Assembly: GCA_949743325.1 (NCBI GenBank)
Contig: CATJTQ010000076.1
Location: 1 to 64,000 of the forward strand
From: an uncultured Lachnospiraceae bacterium
GTDB taxonomy: Bacteria > Bacillota > Clostridia > Lachnospirales > Lachnospiraceae
Reading direction: 5' to 3'
DNA length: 64,000 bases
In this document: positions 18,445 through 27,434 of the stretch, piece after piece
How positions within the stretch are numbered: position 1 is the first letter of the stretch
Layout: the number at the start of each line of letters is the position of its first letter
Notes under the pieces: model-generated
Told to the model about the DNA's origin: nothing
Database searches by the model: none
Seen by the model: the letters and a program-made list of their open reading frames with translations, nothing else
Made by a program: the position numbers and the translations under genes

Positions 18445-19536
18445 TTATTTTAAATAATTTGCATAGTCAAATTCTGATTCTAAATAATCAACTTCATCAG
18501 AAGTTAATTTGTCATTATAGTGCATCATGTTTATACTGTCTACAAACATATAATAATATGACATTTCAAGCTGATTCATATTAGAAGTATCTTTTCCTAA
18601 ATAACAATAATATACTTTAGCTGTCTCAAAATATTCTTCTTGAAAATTTAAAGCTTGAGTTAAGTATAAATATGCAGTAACACTTTCATTTCCGTTTTTA
18701 ATTAATTCTTTTGTGCGGCTGATAACTGTTTCATAGTTATTTGAATTAATGTAATCAGTCATTTCTTTCCATGTAGCAGCTGAAGATTTAATAGAATCAA
18801 TTCTGTTATCTGTAAAATCAGGTATTTTTTCTAATGTTGACATAAGTGTTTTGTAATGCATACTTTCTTCTCTGACGTTTTCAAGACCATCCATTTGTTC
18901 AATATAATCCAGCTGATACATTGCAGAATCATTGTAGAGTTCTTGTGCTTCATAGAACTGCACATAATTTTTATAAGTTATTAAGGATAGATTTGAATAC
19001 TCATCATTTTTAAAGAAGTTATCAAGAAGCTCTTTGGCGCTGTTGTAATCTTTGTTTTGTATATAAGATTCAAATTTATCATGATTTGATAATGCTTCTT
19101 CTTTTTGTTTAATTGCTTTTATTCCAGCTTCTGCATTAGAGTTTTCAAGGATTTCATTCATGGCTTCCTCTTCTTTTGGCCTGAAAGATGGTTGTGCCGT
19201 AGGGGCTGGAGCGGATGTTGCAGGTGATATTGACTGACTTTCATCTGTATGTTCAGGCGTTGTTATAACCTGTTCAGTAGGCGTTACTGCTGCGCTTGTA
19301 GAAGGAAGCTGGATTGGTTTTTTTGTTGCTTCAGCTGTAGGGGTAGAGGGCTGCTGTTTCTTTACTGTATTATTATCTGTTTTTTTTGAATTTGCAAAAA
19401 CAATACTGAGTATAATGATTAAAATAATAAATATAATTATAATACCTGCGATTACTTGTTTTTTTCTGATAAATTCAGAAAAAGAAAATTTGCCTGCAGT
19501 TTCCGGCACTTGTTTTTTTTCGTTTTTTTCTGACAT
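18445..19536 (-). CDS. Membrane-anchored helical-repeat protein of unknown function
   Basis: The 363-residue protein has a charged cytoplasmic N-terminus, one very hydrophobic segment (~29-50, Ile-rich), and a Thr/Pro/Ser/Ala-rich linker (~55-120) typical of extracytoplasmic spacers. A C-terminal helical region (~130-363) with TPR-like spacing (LLDNFFKNDEYSN, AMYQLDYIEQMDG, SVTAYLYLTQALNFQEEYFE) follows. It is probably anchored in the membrane with the helical domain outside. The start has GAGGAG upstream. No family is recognised. It stands alone on the minus strand between gatB and pyrH. Confidence 0.75.
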   Translation of the reverse strand: MSEKNEKKQVPETAGKFSFSEFIRKKQVIAGIIIIFIILIIILSIVFANSKKTDNNTVKKQQPSTPTAEATKKPIQLPSTSAAVTPTEQVITTPEHTDESQSISPATSAPAPTAQPSFRPKEEEAMNEILENSNAEAGIKAIKQKEEALSNHDKFESYIQNKDYNSAKELLDNFFKNDEYSNLSLITYKNYVQFYEAQELYNDSAMYQLDYIEQMDGLENVREESMHYKTLMSTLEKIPDFTDNRIDSIKSSAATWKEMTDYINSNNYETVISRTKELIKNGNESVTAYLYLTQALNFQEEYFETAKVYYCYLGKDTSNMNQLEMSYYYMFVDSINMMHYNDKLTSDEVDYLESEFDYANYLK

Positions 19537-19680
19537 AGTAACTCCTCATTTTCATATTTTTTAGTTAATAATTTCACATTTTACCTGATAATATTTTTAG
19601 TAGATATATAATAACATAATTTTTTGAGTCAATCAATAGCATATAAATGTCATGGGTTAATAAAGTTGTATCTTATGAAC

Positions 19681-19709
19681 TTGCATATAATTTAAATTCA
19701 TGATATAAT
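19681..19709 (+). promoter_or_regulatory. Candidate promoter for pyrH-frr
   Basis: TTGCAT (19681-19686), 17-base spacer, perfect TATAAT (19704-19709), about 85 bases upstream of pyrH. Confidence 0.55.
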
Positions 19710-19794
19710 TTTGTAAATTTATTGTCATGGTAAAATAATACAAATAAGATTACAATTTCTGGCGAATTTGTAATGTAAAGAAGAGGTGTATAAA

Positions 19795-20490
19795 GTGAAT
19801 AGAGTTTTGTTGAAATTAAGCGGTGAAGCGCTGGCAGGAGATAAAAAGACAGGTTTTGATGAAAAAACAGTTATCGGCGTTGCTAAACAGGTAAAACAGT
19901 TGATTGATAAAGGTATTCAGGTATCGGTCGTGATTGGCGGAGGTAATTTCTGGAGAGGCAGGACAAGTGAGAATATAGACAGAACTAAAGCAGATCAGAT
20001 TGGCATGTTAGCAACAGTTATGAATTGTATTTATGTATCTGAAATTTTTCGTTCTGAGGGGATGGATACATCAGTGCTTACTCCATTTACATGCGGAGGT
20101 TTTACTGAACTTTTCAATAAAGATCGTGCAGTTAAGGCAATGAAGGAGGGCGGGGTAGTATTTTTGGCAGGCGGTACAGGACATCCCTATTTTTCAACAG
20201 ATACAGCTACGGTTCTTCGCGCTGTGGAGATTGAAGCTGATGTTATTCTTCTTGCTAAGTCAATTGACGGGGTATATGACAGTGATCCTAAGATAAATCC
20301 ATCTGCTGTAAAATATGATGAGATTTCGATTGATGAAGTAGTTGCAAAAAAATTGGCGGTAGTTGATATGACAGCTTCTATTTTATGTATGGAAAATAAG
20401 ATGCCTATGCTTGTATTTGGATTAAATGAAGAGAATAGTATTGTAAATACTGTTTCAGGTGATTTTAGCGGTACTAAAGTGACAGTATAG
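19795..20490 (+). CDS. pyrH: Uridylate kinase
   Basis: PyrH phosphorylates UMP to UDP. I choose the GTG at 19795, which has AGAGGTG 6 bases upstream; a GTG at 19786 in the same frame would add three residues. The ~231-residue amino-acid-kinase fold shows VLLKLSGEALAG (ATP loop), VVIGGGNFWRG, GGTGHPYFSTDTA and KSIDGVYDSDP. frr follows 34 bases later, the usual bacterial arrangement. Confidence 0.95.
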   Translation: MNRVLLKLSGEALAGDKKTGFDEKTVIGVAKQVKQLIDKGIQVSVVIGGGNFWRGRTSENIDRTKADQIGMLATVMNCIYVSEIFRSEGMDTSVLTPFTCGGFTELFNKDRAVKAMKEGGVVFLAGGTGHPYFSTDTATVLRAVEIEADVILLAKSIDGVYDSDPKINPSAVKYDEISIDEVVAKKLAVVDMTASILCMENKMPMLVFGLNEENSIVNTVSGDFSGTKVTV

Positions 20491-20524
20491 ATTAATAGAC
20501 TGCAATAAAAAGGAGGAAATAAAA

Positions 20525-21079
20525 ATGGATGAAAGATTGACACAATATGAAGTGAAAATGGAGAAATGTATTAAAAATTTAATGGAGGAGTTTTCAACTA
20601 TCCGTGCAGGACGTGCAAATCCACATATTTTGGATAGAATAACAATAGATTATTACGGAACTCCTTCATCTATACAGCAGGTGGCAAATGTAAATGTTCC
20701 TGAGGCACGTATGCTGCAGATTCAGCCATGGGAGCCTTCAATGGTTAAAGAGATTGAGAAAGCTATACTTACTTCTGATTTAGGACTTACACCGACTAAT
20801 GACGGCAAGGTGATTCGTCTTGTATTTCCAGAACTTACAGAGGAGAGAAGAAAAGAATTAGTTAAAGATGTAAAGAAGCGAGGAGAGAATGCAAAGGTTG
20901 CTATCCGTAATATACGGCGTGATGCTAATGACAGTGTAAAGAAAGCAGGTAAAGCTGATGAAATTTCTGAGGATGAGGCAAAACAGTTAGAGGATAGAAT
21001 TCAGAAGCTTACGGACAAGTTTGTTGCACAAGTTGACAAGGAAGTGGAGAGTAAATCAAAAGAAATTTTGACAGTATAA
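20525..21079 (+). CDS. frr: Ribosome recycling factor
   Basis: RRF, with EF-G, splits the post-termination ribosome. The 184-residue protein shows the full signature: FSTIRAGRANPHILDRI, DYYGTPSSIQQVANV, LQIQPWE, LGLTPTNDGKVIRL and VRNIRRDAND-like IRNIRRDANDSVKKAGK. AAGGAGG precedes the ATG. It is co-transcribed with pyrH, and a strong terminator follows at 21112. Confidence 0.97.
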   Translation: MDERLTQYEVKMEKCIKNLMEEFSTIRAGRANPHILDRITIDYYGTPSSIQQVANVNVPEARMLQIQPWEPSMVKEIEKAILTSDLGLTPTNDGKVIRLVFPELTEERRKELVKDVKKRGENAKVAIRNIRRDANDSVKKAGKADEISEDEAKQLEDRIQKLTDKFVAQVDKEVESKSKEILTV

Positions 21080-21111
21080 TTTTAATTGCAATGGTATATA
21101 CCATATAGTGC

Positions 21112-21141
21112 AAATACCCCGCAGTTTAAGGCGGGGTATTT
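21112..21141 (+). terminator. Strong terminator after frr
   Basis: Perfect 11-bp stem AAATACCCCGC (21112-21122) / GCGGGGTATTT (21131-21141) with an 8-base loop. Because the stem begins with A and ends with T runs, it can work on either strand. A near-identical element lies at 27372-27399. A smaller palindrome, ATGGTATATACCAT, precedes it at 21091-21104. Confidence 0.82.
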
Positions 21142-21189
21142 AACTGGGCAAATTGTACAGTTTTTATACTATCTGTAGGAGGAAAATAA

Positions 21190-21897
21190 ATGAACATTCC
21201 AAAACATGTTGCCATAATATTAGATGGAAACGGAAGATGGGCCAAAAGTAAAGGTATGCCAAGAAATTATGGGCATGCTCAAGGTGCTAAAAATGTTGAG
21301 GTTATCTGTCGTGAAGCTAATAAGATGGGCATAAAATATCTTACTTTTTATGCATTTTCTACTGAAAACTGGAATAGACCTAAAGAAGAGGTAGACGCTT
21401 TAATGAAGCTTCTTCATAATTATATGAAGACATGTTTAAAGACTGCGGGAAAGAATAATATGAGGGTTCGTGTTATTGGTGACAGAACCCGTCTTGATGA
21501 GTCTACACAGAAAAGAATTGTGGAGTTGGAAGAAGCTTCTAAGAAATATGATGGTCTTAATATGACAATTGCAATTAATTACGGAAGCCGGGATGAGATA
21601 ATTAGAGGAATTAAAAATTATGCCGCAGATTGTGTTGACGGTAAAGAGAAGCCAGAAGAGTTAAATGAGGATATATTTGAAAAATATCTTGATACTCGTG
21701 AGCTTCCTGACCCAGATCTTTTAATTCGTACAAGTGGTGAGCAGCGTCTTTCAAATTATTTGCTGTGGCAGCTGGCCTATGCTGAGTTCTATTTTACGGA
21801 TGTACCATGGCCTGATTTTAAGGAAAAACACCTTCATCTGGCTGTTGAGGCTTTTCAACACAGAGATAGAAGGTTTGGAGAGATAAAGGAGGGCTAA
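21190..21897 (+). CDS. uppS: Isoprenyl transferase (undecaprenyl diphosphate synthase)
   Basis: UppS makes the C55 lipid carrier precursor for cell-wall synthesis from IPP and FPP. The 235-residue cis-prenyltransferase has HVAIILDGNGRWAKSKGMPR with the catalytic Asp, TFYAFSTENWNRP, and the C-terminal DLLIRTSGEQRLSNYLLWQ. TAGGAGG precedes the ATG. cdsA follows after 3 bases, so the two are translationally coupled, the first step of an envelope-lipid unit. Confidence 0.96.
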   Translation: MNIPKHVAIILDGNGRWAKSKGMPRNYGHAQGAKNVEVICREANKMGIKYLTFYAFSTENWNRPKEEVDALMKLLHNYMKTCLKTAGKNNMRVRVIGDRTRLDESTQKRIVELEEASKKYDGLNMTIAINYGSRDEIIRGIKNYAADCVDGKEKPEELNEDIFEKYLDTRELPDPDLLIRTSGEQRLSNYLLWQLAYAEFYFTDVPWPDFKEKHLHLAVEAFQHRDRRFGEIKEG

Positions 21898-21900
21898 ATA

Positions 21901-22728
21901 ATGTTTCGTGAACGTTTGCTAAGCGGAATTGTGCTAGTGATAATTTCTTCTGCTGGTCTTTATTTTGGAGGTCTGCCCCTATTTGCAGGTTTGCTTGTTA
22001 TTTCGCTTATAGGTCAGATGGAGCTTTACCGTATAATGAATTTACACAAGAAAGCAGCTGGCTTATATGGATATATAGCAGCTGGCTTATATTATATTAT
22101 GTTATATTATGTTGAAAACGCTCAAAATTACTTTATTTATTTTACAATGGCTTTTTTGACAATATTGATGGTTTTATATGTATTTTCATACCCAAAATAT
22201 AACACACAGGAGATTCTTCTTATATTTTTTGGAGTTTTTTATGTTGCGGTAATGTTATCATTTGTATATAGAACAAGGGTATTAGAAAATGGAATATGGT
22301 TTGTGTGGTTTATATTTATCAGTTCATGGGTTAGCGATACTTTTGCTTACTGTGTAGGTATGATAACAGGAAAAACTATTGGCAACCATAAAATGTCGCC
22401 TAAACTCAGCCCTAAAAAATCGATAGAAGGTGCAGTAGGAGGTGTGGCAGGTTCAGTTATTTTTGGCTGTGTGTATGGAAGTGTTATTGCTGGAAGTTTG
22501 AGCAGCTTAAATAATCCTGTGCTGGCGTTAGGGATTCTTGGAGGTGTTGGAGCTCTTATTTCTATGATAGGTGATTTGGCAGCATCTGCTGTTAAGAGAA
22601 ATTTTAATGTGAAGGATTATGGTAAACTTATTCCAGGTCATGGAGGAATATTAGACAGGTTTGACAGTGTTATATTTACGGCACCAGTAATTTATTTTCT
22701 TGCTGCCGAAGTACTGCCGATGTTATAG
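21901..22728 (+). CDS. cdsA: Phosphatidate cytidylyltransferase
   Basis: CdsA makes CDP-diacylglycerol, the precursor of all membrane phospholipids. The 275-residue membrane protein has about seven or eight hydrophobic segments and the family signature near the C-terminus (SDTFAYCVGMITGK, KMSPKLSPKKS, GDLAASAVKRNFNVKDYG and PGHGGILDRFDS with its metal-binding Asp). It starts 3 bases after uppS, with AAGGAGG inside the uppS end, and is followed by dxr. Confidence 0.95.
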   Translation: MFRERLLSGIVLVIISSAGLYFGGLPLFAGLLVISLIGQMELYRIMNLHKKAAGLYGYIAAGLYYIMLYYVENAQNYFIYFTMAFLTILMVLYVFSYPKYNTQEILLIFFGVFYVAVMLSFVYRTRVLENGIWFVWFIFISSWVSDTFAYCVGMITGKTIGNHKMSPKLSPKKSIEGAVGGVAGSVIFGCVYGSVIAGSLSSLNNPVLALGILGGVGALISMIGDLAASAVKRNFNVKDYGKLIPGHGGILDRFDSVIFTAPVIYFLAAEVLPML

Positions 22729-22749
22729 TAGTAAAGGTTGGTGGACATA

Positions 22750-23892
22750 ATGAAAAAAATAGCAATATTGGGTTCTACAGGTTCTATAGGAACTCAAACT
22801 TTAGAAATTGTAAGAGAACACAAAGATATAGAAATTGTAGCGCTTTCAGCAGGTACCAATATAAAGCTTCTAGAAAAACAGATTAGAGAATTCAGACCAA
22901 AAGTTGCGGCTGTCTATGATGAAAAGGCTGCAAAAGAACTTGCACACAATCTCAGGGATATTGATTTAGAAATTGTATCGGGTATGGATGGACTTATACA
23001 GGTTGCGGAAATTAAAGATTCACAGATGCTGGTAACAGCAATTGTAGGTATGATTGGCATTGTTCCTACCGTTCATGCAATAAGAGCTGGTAAGGATATT
23101 GCGCTTGCAAATAAGGAAACTTTAGTGACAGCAGGTCATATTATAATGCCTCTTGCGGAAGAGTATGGAGTTAATATTCTGCCTGTTGACAGCGAACACA
23201 GTGCAATTTATCAGTCAATGAACGGTGAGAACAGGTCTCAGATAGAGAAGCTGCTTATAACAGCATCAGGCGGTCCTTTCAGAACTCTTGATAAATCAAA
23301 ATTCGATAATATTGAGTTAGAAGACGCATTAAAACATCCAAATTGGTCAATGGGACAGAAAATTACTATTGATTCAGCTACTATGGTTAATAAGGGACTT
23401 GAAGTGATGGAAGCAAAATGGCTGTTTGATATTGATTTGGAAAATATACAGGTTGTTGTTCATCCGCAGAGTGTAATACATTCAATGGTTCAGTATATTG
23501 ACGGTGCTGTTATTGCGCAGCTTGGCACGCCGGATATGAAAATACCTATACAGTATGCATTATATTTTCCAGATAGAAAACCTCTGGGTGGTGAGAGGCT
23601 GGATTTTGCCAGTTTAGCACAGATGACATTTGAGAAGCCAGATTTTGATAAATTTAAAGGTTTATCATTGGCATTTGATGCTGCTAAATGCGGTGGTTCA
23701 ATGCCTACAGTATTTAATGCAGCCAATGAGAGAGCAGTTGCAAAATTTTTGTCTCGTAAAATAGAGTTTAATAAAATTCCGGAAATTATAGAATTTGCTA
23801 TGCAAAGCCATAAAGTTATGGCTGCTCCTTCTATTGATAATATATTAAATATAGAACAGGCGACATACGAAATGATAGAAAGCAGGTGGTAA
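22750..23892 (+). CDS. dxr: 1-deoxy-D-xylulose 5-phosphate reductoisomerase
   Basis: Dxr converts DXP to MEP, the committed step of the non-mevalonate isoprenoid pathway, which feeds UppS. The ATG at 22750 follows GGTGG; a TTG at 22738 is less likely. The 380-residue protein has the NADPH loop GSTGSIGTQTLEI, the catalytic region NKETLVTAG, PVDSEHSAIYQ, TASGGPFR and the HPNWSMGQKITIDSATM segment. It lies between cdsA and rseP in the order commonly seen in Firmicutes. Confidence 0.96.
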   Translation: MKKIAILGSTGSIGTQTLEIVREHKDIEIVALSAGTNIKLLEKQIREFRPKVAAVYDEKAAKELAHNLRDIDLEIVSGMDGLIQVAEIKDSQMLVTAIVGMIGIVPTVHAIRAGKDIALANKETLVTAGHIIMPLAEEYGVNILPVDSEHSAIYQSMNGENRSQIEKLLITASGGPFRTLDKSKFDNIELEDALKHPNWSMGQKITIDSATMVNKGLEVMEAKWLFDIDLENIQVVVHPQSVIHSMVQYIDGAVIAQLGTPDMKIPIQYALYFPDRKPLGGERLDFASLAQMTFEKPDFDKFKGLSLAFDAAKCGGSMPTVFNAANERAVAKFLSRKIEFNKIPEIIEFAMQSHKVMAAPSIDNILNIEQATYEMIESRW

Positions 23893-23893
23893 T

Positions 23894-24931
23894 TTGAAAA
23901 TTATTATAGCTATTTTAATATTTAGTGCGATAATCCTATTTCATGAACTGGGTCATTTTTTATTGGCCAAAAGAGCCGGAATAAAAGTTAATGAATTTTC
24001 GTTAGGTATGGGTCCTAAGCTTTTTGGAGTGAGAAAAGGTGAAACATTTTATTGTGTAAAACTTTTGCCGTTTGGCGGTGCATGTATGATGGAGGGAGAG
24101 GATCAGGAGTCAAAAAATGAGAGGGCTTTTAATAATAAGTCTGTCTGGGCAAGGATCTCAGTAGTTGTAGCCGGACCAATATTTAATTTTATTCTCGCTT
24201 TCCTGCTTTCAATTATAATTATTTCAATTGCAGGTTATGATTCCACAACAATTCATGGTTTGATAGAAAATTATCCTGTTGCTGAGTCAGGTGTTGAAGT
24301 TGGTGATAAAATTGTAAAAATAAATAATGAGCGGGTTTATGTCGGCAGAGAGGTGGATTTGTTTTTACAATTAAATCCGGGAGAAAGTTTTGATTTGACA
24401 TATGAAAGAGACGGAGAACGTAATACAGTAACTATAGATCCCAAGAAAGATGAAGAGTCTGGGAGGTATTATGCAGGATTTAGAGGTCTTACATTAAGAG
24501 AAAAAGGTAATGTTTGGGATGTAATTAAGTATAGTATGTTGGAAGTAAGGTATTGGATAAAGACGACATATAAGAGTATTGCGATGCTGTTTACTGGAAA
24601 AGTAAGTGTTAAAGATTTGTCAGGTCCAGTTGGAATAGTTGACGTTATAGGTGATACTTATGAGCAGAGTAAATCTGTCAGTGTATTGTATGTGTTTATA
24701 AGTATGATAAATATGGCAATTTTATTAACGGCGAATTTAGGTGTTATGAATTTGCTTCCGCTTCCAGCATTAGATGGAGGAAGGCTTGTATTTTTAATTT
24801 TTGAAGCAATAACGAAAAGGAGAGTTCCCGAAAAAATAGAGGGAACAATACATTTTGCCGGTTTAATGCTGCTGCTGGCGCTGATGGTTTTTGTTATGGG
24901 AAATGATATTTACAAAATTATTATGCATTAA
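23894..24931 (+). CDS. rseP: RIP (site-2-type) zinc metalloprotease
   Basis: This intramembrane protease cuts anti-sigma factors or signal-peptide remnants. It begins at TTG (23894) with GGTGG in the dxr end, one base after the dxr stop. The 345-residue protein has the zinc motif HELGH in the first membrane segment (~16-20), a central PDZ domain (VGDKIVKINNERV) and the second metal motif NLLPLPALDGGRL (~285-297). At least four membrane segments are visible. It closes the uppS-cdsA-dxr-rseP unit. ispG, a frequent next gene, is absent. Confidence 0.95.
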   Translation: MKIIIAILIFSAIILFHELGHFLLAKRAGIKVNEFSLGMGPKLFGVRKGETFYCVKLLPFGGACMMEGEDQESKNERAFNNKSVWARISVVVAGPIFNFILAFLLSIIIISIAGYDSTTIHGLIENYPVAESGVEVGDKIVKINNERVYVGREVDLFLQLNPGESFDLTYERDGERNTVTIDPKKDEESGRYYAGFRGLTLREKGNVWDVIKYSMLEVRYWIKTTYKSIAMLFTGKVSVKDLSGPVGIVDVIGDTYEQSKSVSVLYVFISMINMAILLTANLGVMNLLPLPALDGGRLVFLIFEAITKRRVPEKIEGTIHFAGLMLLLALMVFVMGNDIYKIIMH

Positions 24932-25110
24932 TAATTGTGTAATTTGTGTTAAAATAATAAAATAGCTTGATTTATTTTTCAAAATTTAGTAAAATTGTTG
25001 TGTAATAATTAACCTTAAAATATTTTTACCTTGGGGTTGAATTTTTACCGTACATTTTGATCACTTAATATTTGAGAACGTAAGTTTGGAAAATATGTTA
25101 GTGGTTACAG

Positions 25111-25205
25111 ATACCATTGCAGGATATGCGAACGAGCAGCGAATTAGGTATTAAGTAAGATAAAAGCTGAGTGAGAACATATACCGTTGTGGTATACTAT
25201 TTTTT
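25111..25205 (+). promoter_or_regulatory. Attenuator-like leader before the LamG-dockerin gene
   Basis: Four alternating complementary segments lie in the 5' leader: ATACC (25111-25115), GGTAT (25147-25151), TATACC (25180-25185) and GGTATA (25191-25196). Pairing 3:4 forms a hairpin with a GTTGT loop followed by CTATTTTTT, a terminator. Pairing 2:3 would disrupt it, and 1:2 would restore it. The ribosome site GGAGG (25211-25215) follows at once. I do not recognise a known riboswitch class. A weak promoter (TTGATT 24967, TAAAAT 24990) lies upstream. Confidence 0.45.
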
Positions 25206-25222
25206 GAAATGGAGGAGTAGAA

Positions 25223-27313
25223 ATGAAGAAAAATTTTTCTAAAGGGACAAAGTCTGCATTTGCATTTGCCCTTGCGGCAGTTTTAGCTGTTCCTACAGTA
25301 TCTGTGTTGACGATGCCAAGGACAGTTGCAGCTGATGCGGAAGTTCCATCACCGATTGCTGTGTACAACTTTGATGAAGGTGAGACGGTTACTTACTCAG
25401 CGACAGCAGTAGATAATCCTGCTAAAATTGTTGATGATGACACTTATGGTAAAGTTGTGAAGATGGATGCTTCAATTCATGTAGAGGTTACTAGAGAAGC
25501 AGTAGAGCCTGTAACAATGTATGCGGTGGATTATGATAAGAAACCTGAGATTGGCAGGGTTGATGAAGAAAATTCTCATAGAGATGACAGTGTATCTGGC
25601 GGCGTACTTACGGTTTATAAAATAGAAATTGATGAATTGGCCACTCATAACATCAACAGTTCTATTGAAGTGGAAAATCCTTTTGCAGGTAGAACAGATT
25701 TGGTGGAGGAACCGCTGAGCTATGAGAAAAATTGGGCTCCTGTATGGGAACAGGGTGTTTCAATTTCATATTGGATGAAGACTAACAGTTTAGCTACAGA
25801 AGAAGAAGCAGAGAGTCCTATGCTTTCTTTTAACCGTATAAAGGATGGTATGTCACATAAAGATGACCGTGATAAATATAATTTGGCGCAAATGTATTAT
25901 GCGGATAAGGATAATCCTTTATTTTCAATAGGAACGATTGAGAATCTCAGTCTCCAGGAATTTCAGGCTAAGTATCCTGATGTTGATGTTTCAGCATGGG
26001 CAAACAATCCTATTCAGAGTATGAGAAAGCGTAATATTATTTCAGATTATGGTATTTTTGCATGTATGAATGAGAATTTCCCTGGAGAAAGCGTATATTA
26101 TATTCAAGAAGATTCAGCAGGCAATAAGACATTAGAACTCTCAAGTACTAAAAAGATTGATCTTTCTAAGTATAAAGATGTATTTGCAGAGGGCGGCGAG
26201 GCAAGATATGGTACAGAGAAAGGATGTATGACATTCCTTGCTTCCGGCGGTTATGCATTTACTGAGACAGGTCTTGTTGAAACTGTTTATAAAGGTGGTA
26301 AAGAGTACAAAGTTGAGAAGGAATCAGAAAGACAGTTCCAGAGAAATACTCTCCATGCTTATACTTATATTACTGCAGGAAAGGATAAAAGATTCCTTCC
26401 TGTTGTTGATGAGAATTTTGATGAGAGAGAAACTCTTCTTGAATCATCAGAGTGGCACTATATAACATATGTTATTAAAAATGACAGTATTTCTTTATAT
26501 GTAGATGGTGTTGTACAGGACGAGGCAATGTTTACCAATACTGTTGCTGAATCTACACTTGAGGTAGGACAGAGTTTTAACAGAGGTTTTGGTTATCACA
26601 ACTCAGCATCTGACGCGGTAATTTCAGATATTATTAGTGAGACTGGCGGAGCAGGTATGTTTACACAGTTGGAAGGTTATCTGATTGGCGGAAAGAATGC
26701 TAAAGATGATGAGAAGAATATCATTAAAGATGAAGATGGCAATAGGCTAATAGGTTATAATGGAAACTGTAATGCAGATACGCTTATGGAATATCTTACA
26801 GATGAAAATACAAAATTGTTTATCGGTGAAGATGGTCCTAGCTCTGCAGCAGACTTGATCGGTACTGAGTTTGGTTCTAAAGCGGATACTTATGTTGGAA
26901 CAATTTGTTTCTATGATGTACCTTTAACTCCAGAAGAGGTAACAGCAGCTTATGAGGCAGCAGTAAAAGATCCTACGTCAAACAGTCTTCCGATAAAGAC
27001 GCCACCAGTTCCTGGTGAAAATACACCTCCAGCTACAGGAGATGCAACAACAGCGCCTCCAACACCACCGGTTTCAGGAGATGCAACGACAGCGCCTCCA
27101 ACACCTCCAGTTGAAGAGGGACTTCCAGGAGATGCAGATTTAAATGGAACAGTGGAACTTAAGGATGCAACACTTGTTCTCAAAGCTGCTCTTAATATTG
27201 AGAATATAGAAGAGGGTCAGGCATTTACAAATGCTGATATAAATAAGAATGGTCAGATTGATTTGGAAGATGCGACAATGACACTTAAAATTGCGTTAAA
27301 TATTCCTGTTTAA
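25223..27313 (+). CDS. Secreted LamG-like protein with C-terminal type I dockerin
   Basis: The 696-residue protein has a signal peptide (basic start, hydrophobic core ~12-30, cut near AAA/VAADA). A large region (~45-585) looks like one or two concanavalin/LamG-type domains (YNFDEGETVTYS, SISYWMKTNS, WHYITYVIKNDSISLYVDG, GTICFYDVPLTPEEV). A Pro/Thr linker with a 39-base tandem duplication follows. The C-terminus (~632-696) has two dockerin calcium loops, DADLNGTVELKD and DINKNGQIDLED, each followed by a helix (ATLVLKAALNI). Dockerins dock to cohesins; two cohesin-like genes follow directly. No catalytic domain is recognised. Confidence 0.82.
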   Translation: MKKNFSKGTKSAFAFALAAVLAVPTVSVLTMPRTVAADAEVPSPIAVYNFDEGETVTYSATAVDNPAKIVDDDTYGKVVKMDASIHVEVTREAVEPVTMYAVDYDKKPEIGRVDEENSHRDDSVSGGVLTVYKIEIDELATHNINSSIEVENPFAGRTDLVEEPLSYEKNWAPVWEQGVSISYWMKTNSLATEEEAESPMLSFNRIKDGMSHKDDRDKYNLAQMYYADKDNPLFSIGTIENLSLQEFQAKYPDVDVSAWANNPIQSMRKRNIISDYGIFACMNENFPGESVYYIQEDSAGNKTLELSSTKKIDLSKYKDVFAEGGEARYGTEKGCMTFLASGGYAFTETGLVETVYKGGKEYKVEKESERQFQRNTLHAYTYITAGKDKRFLPVVDENFDERETLLESSEWHYITYVIKNDSISLYVDGVVQDEAMFTNTVAESTLEVGQSFNRGFGYHNSASDAVISDIISETGGAGMFTQLEGYLIGGKNAKDDEKNIIKDEDGNRLIGYNGNCNADTLMEYLTDENTKLFIGEDGPSSAADLIGTEFGSKADTYVGTICFYDVPLTPEEVTAAYEAAVKDPTSNSLPIKTPPVPGENTPPATGDATTAPPTPPVSGDATTAPPTPPVEEGLPGDADLNGTVELKDATLVLKAALNIENIEEGQAFTNADINKNGQIDLEDATMTLKIALNIPV
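27038..27115 (+). repeat. 39-base tandem duplication in the dockerin-protein linker
   Basis: Two near-identical 39-base units (27038-27076 and 27077-27115) encode the Pro/Thr linker unit GDATTAPPTPPV. It is in frame, so it changes linker length without breaking the gene. Confidence 0.8.
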
Positions 27314-27371
27314 TGTTACAGAAATTTAGCTGTTAAGAAATATAACAGGATAAAGAAGTATCCTTTTGTGT

Positions 27372-27399
27372 AAATACCCCGTATATTGCGGGGTATTTT
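27372..27399 (+). terminator. Terminator after the LamG-dockerin gene
   Basis: Perfect 10-bp stem AAATACCCCG (27372-27381) / CGGGGTATTT (27389-27398) with a 7-base loop and further T. It shares GTGyAAATACCCCG with the terminator at 21112. It separates 25223 from the next gene unless read through. Confidence 0.82.
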
Positions 27400-27434
27400 A
27401 CTGAAATTATTATAAGACAGGAGAGTCTGGTAAT

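Noticed and set aside
25111..25205. A cyclic di-GMP or preQ1 riboswitch in the dockerin leader
   Set aside because: The conserved cores of those classes are absent; only the alternating complementary segments can be supported.
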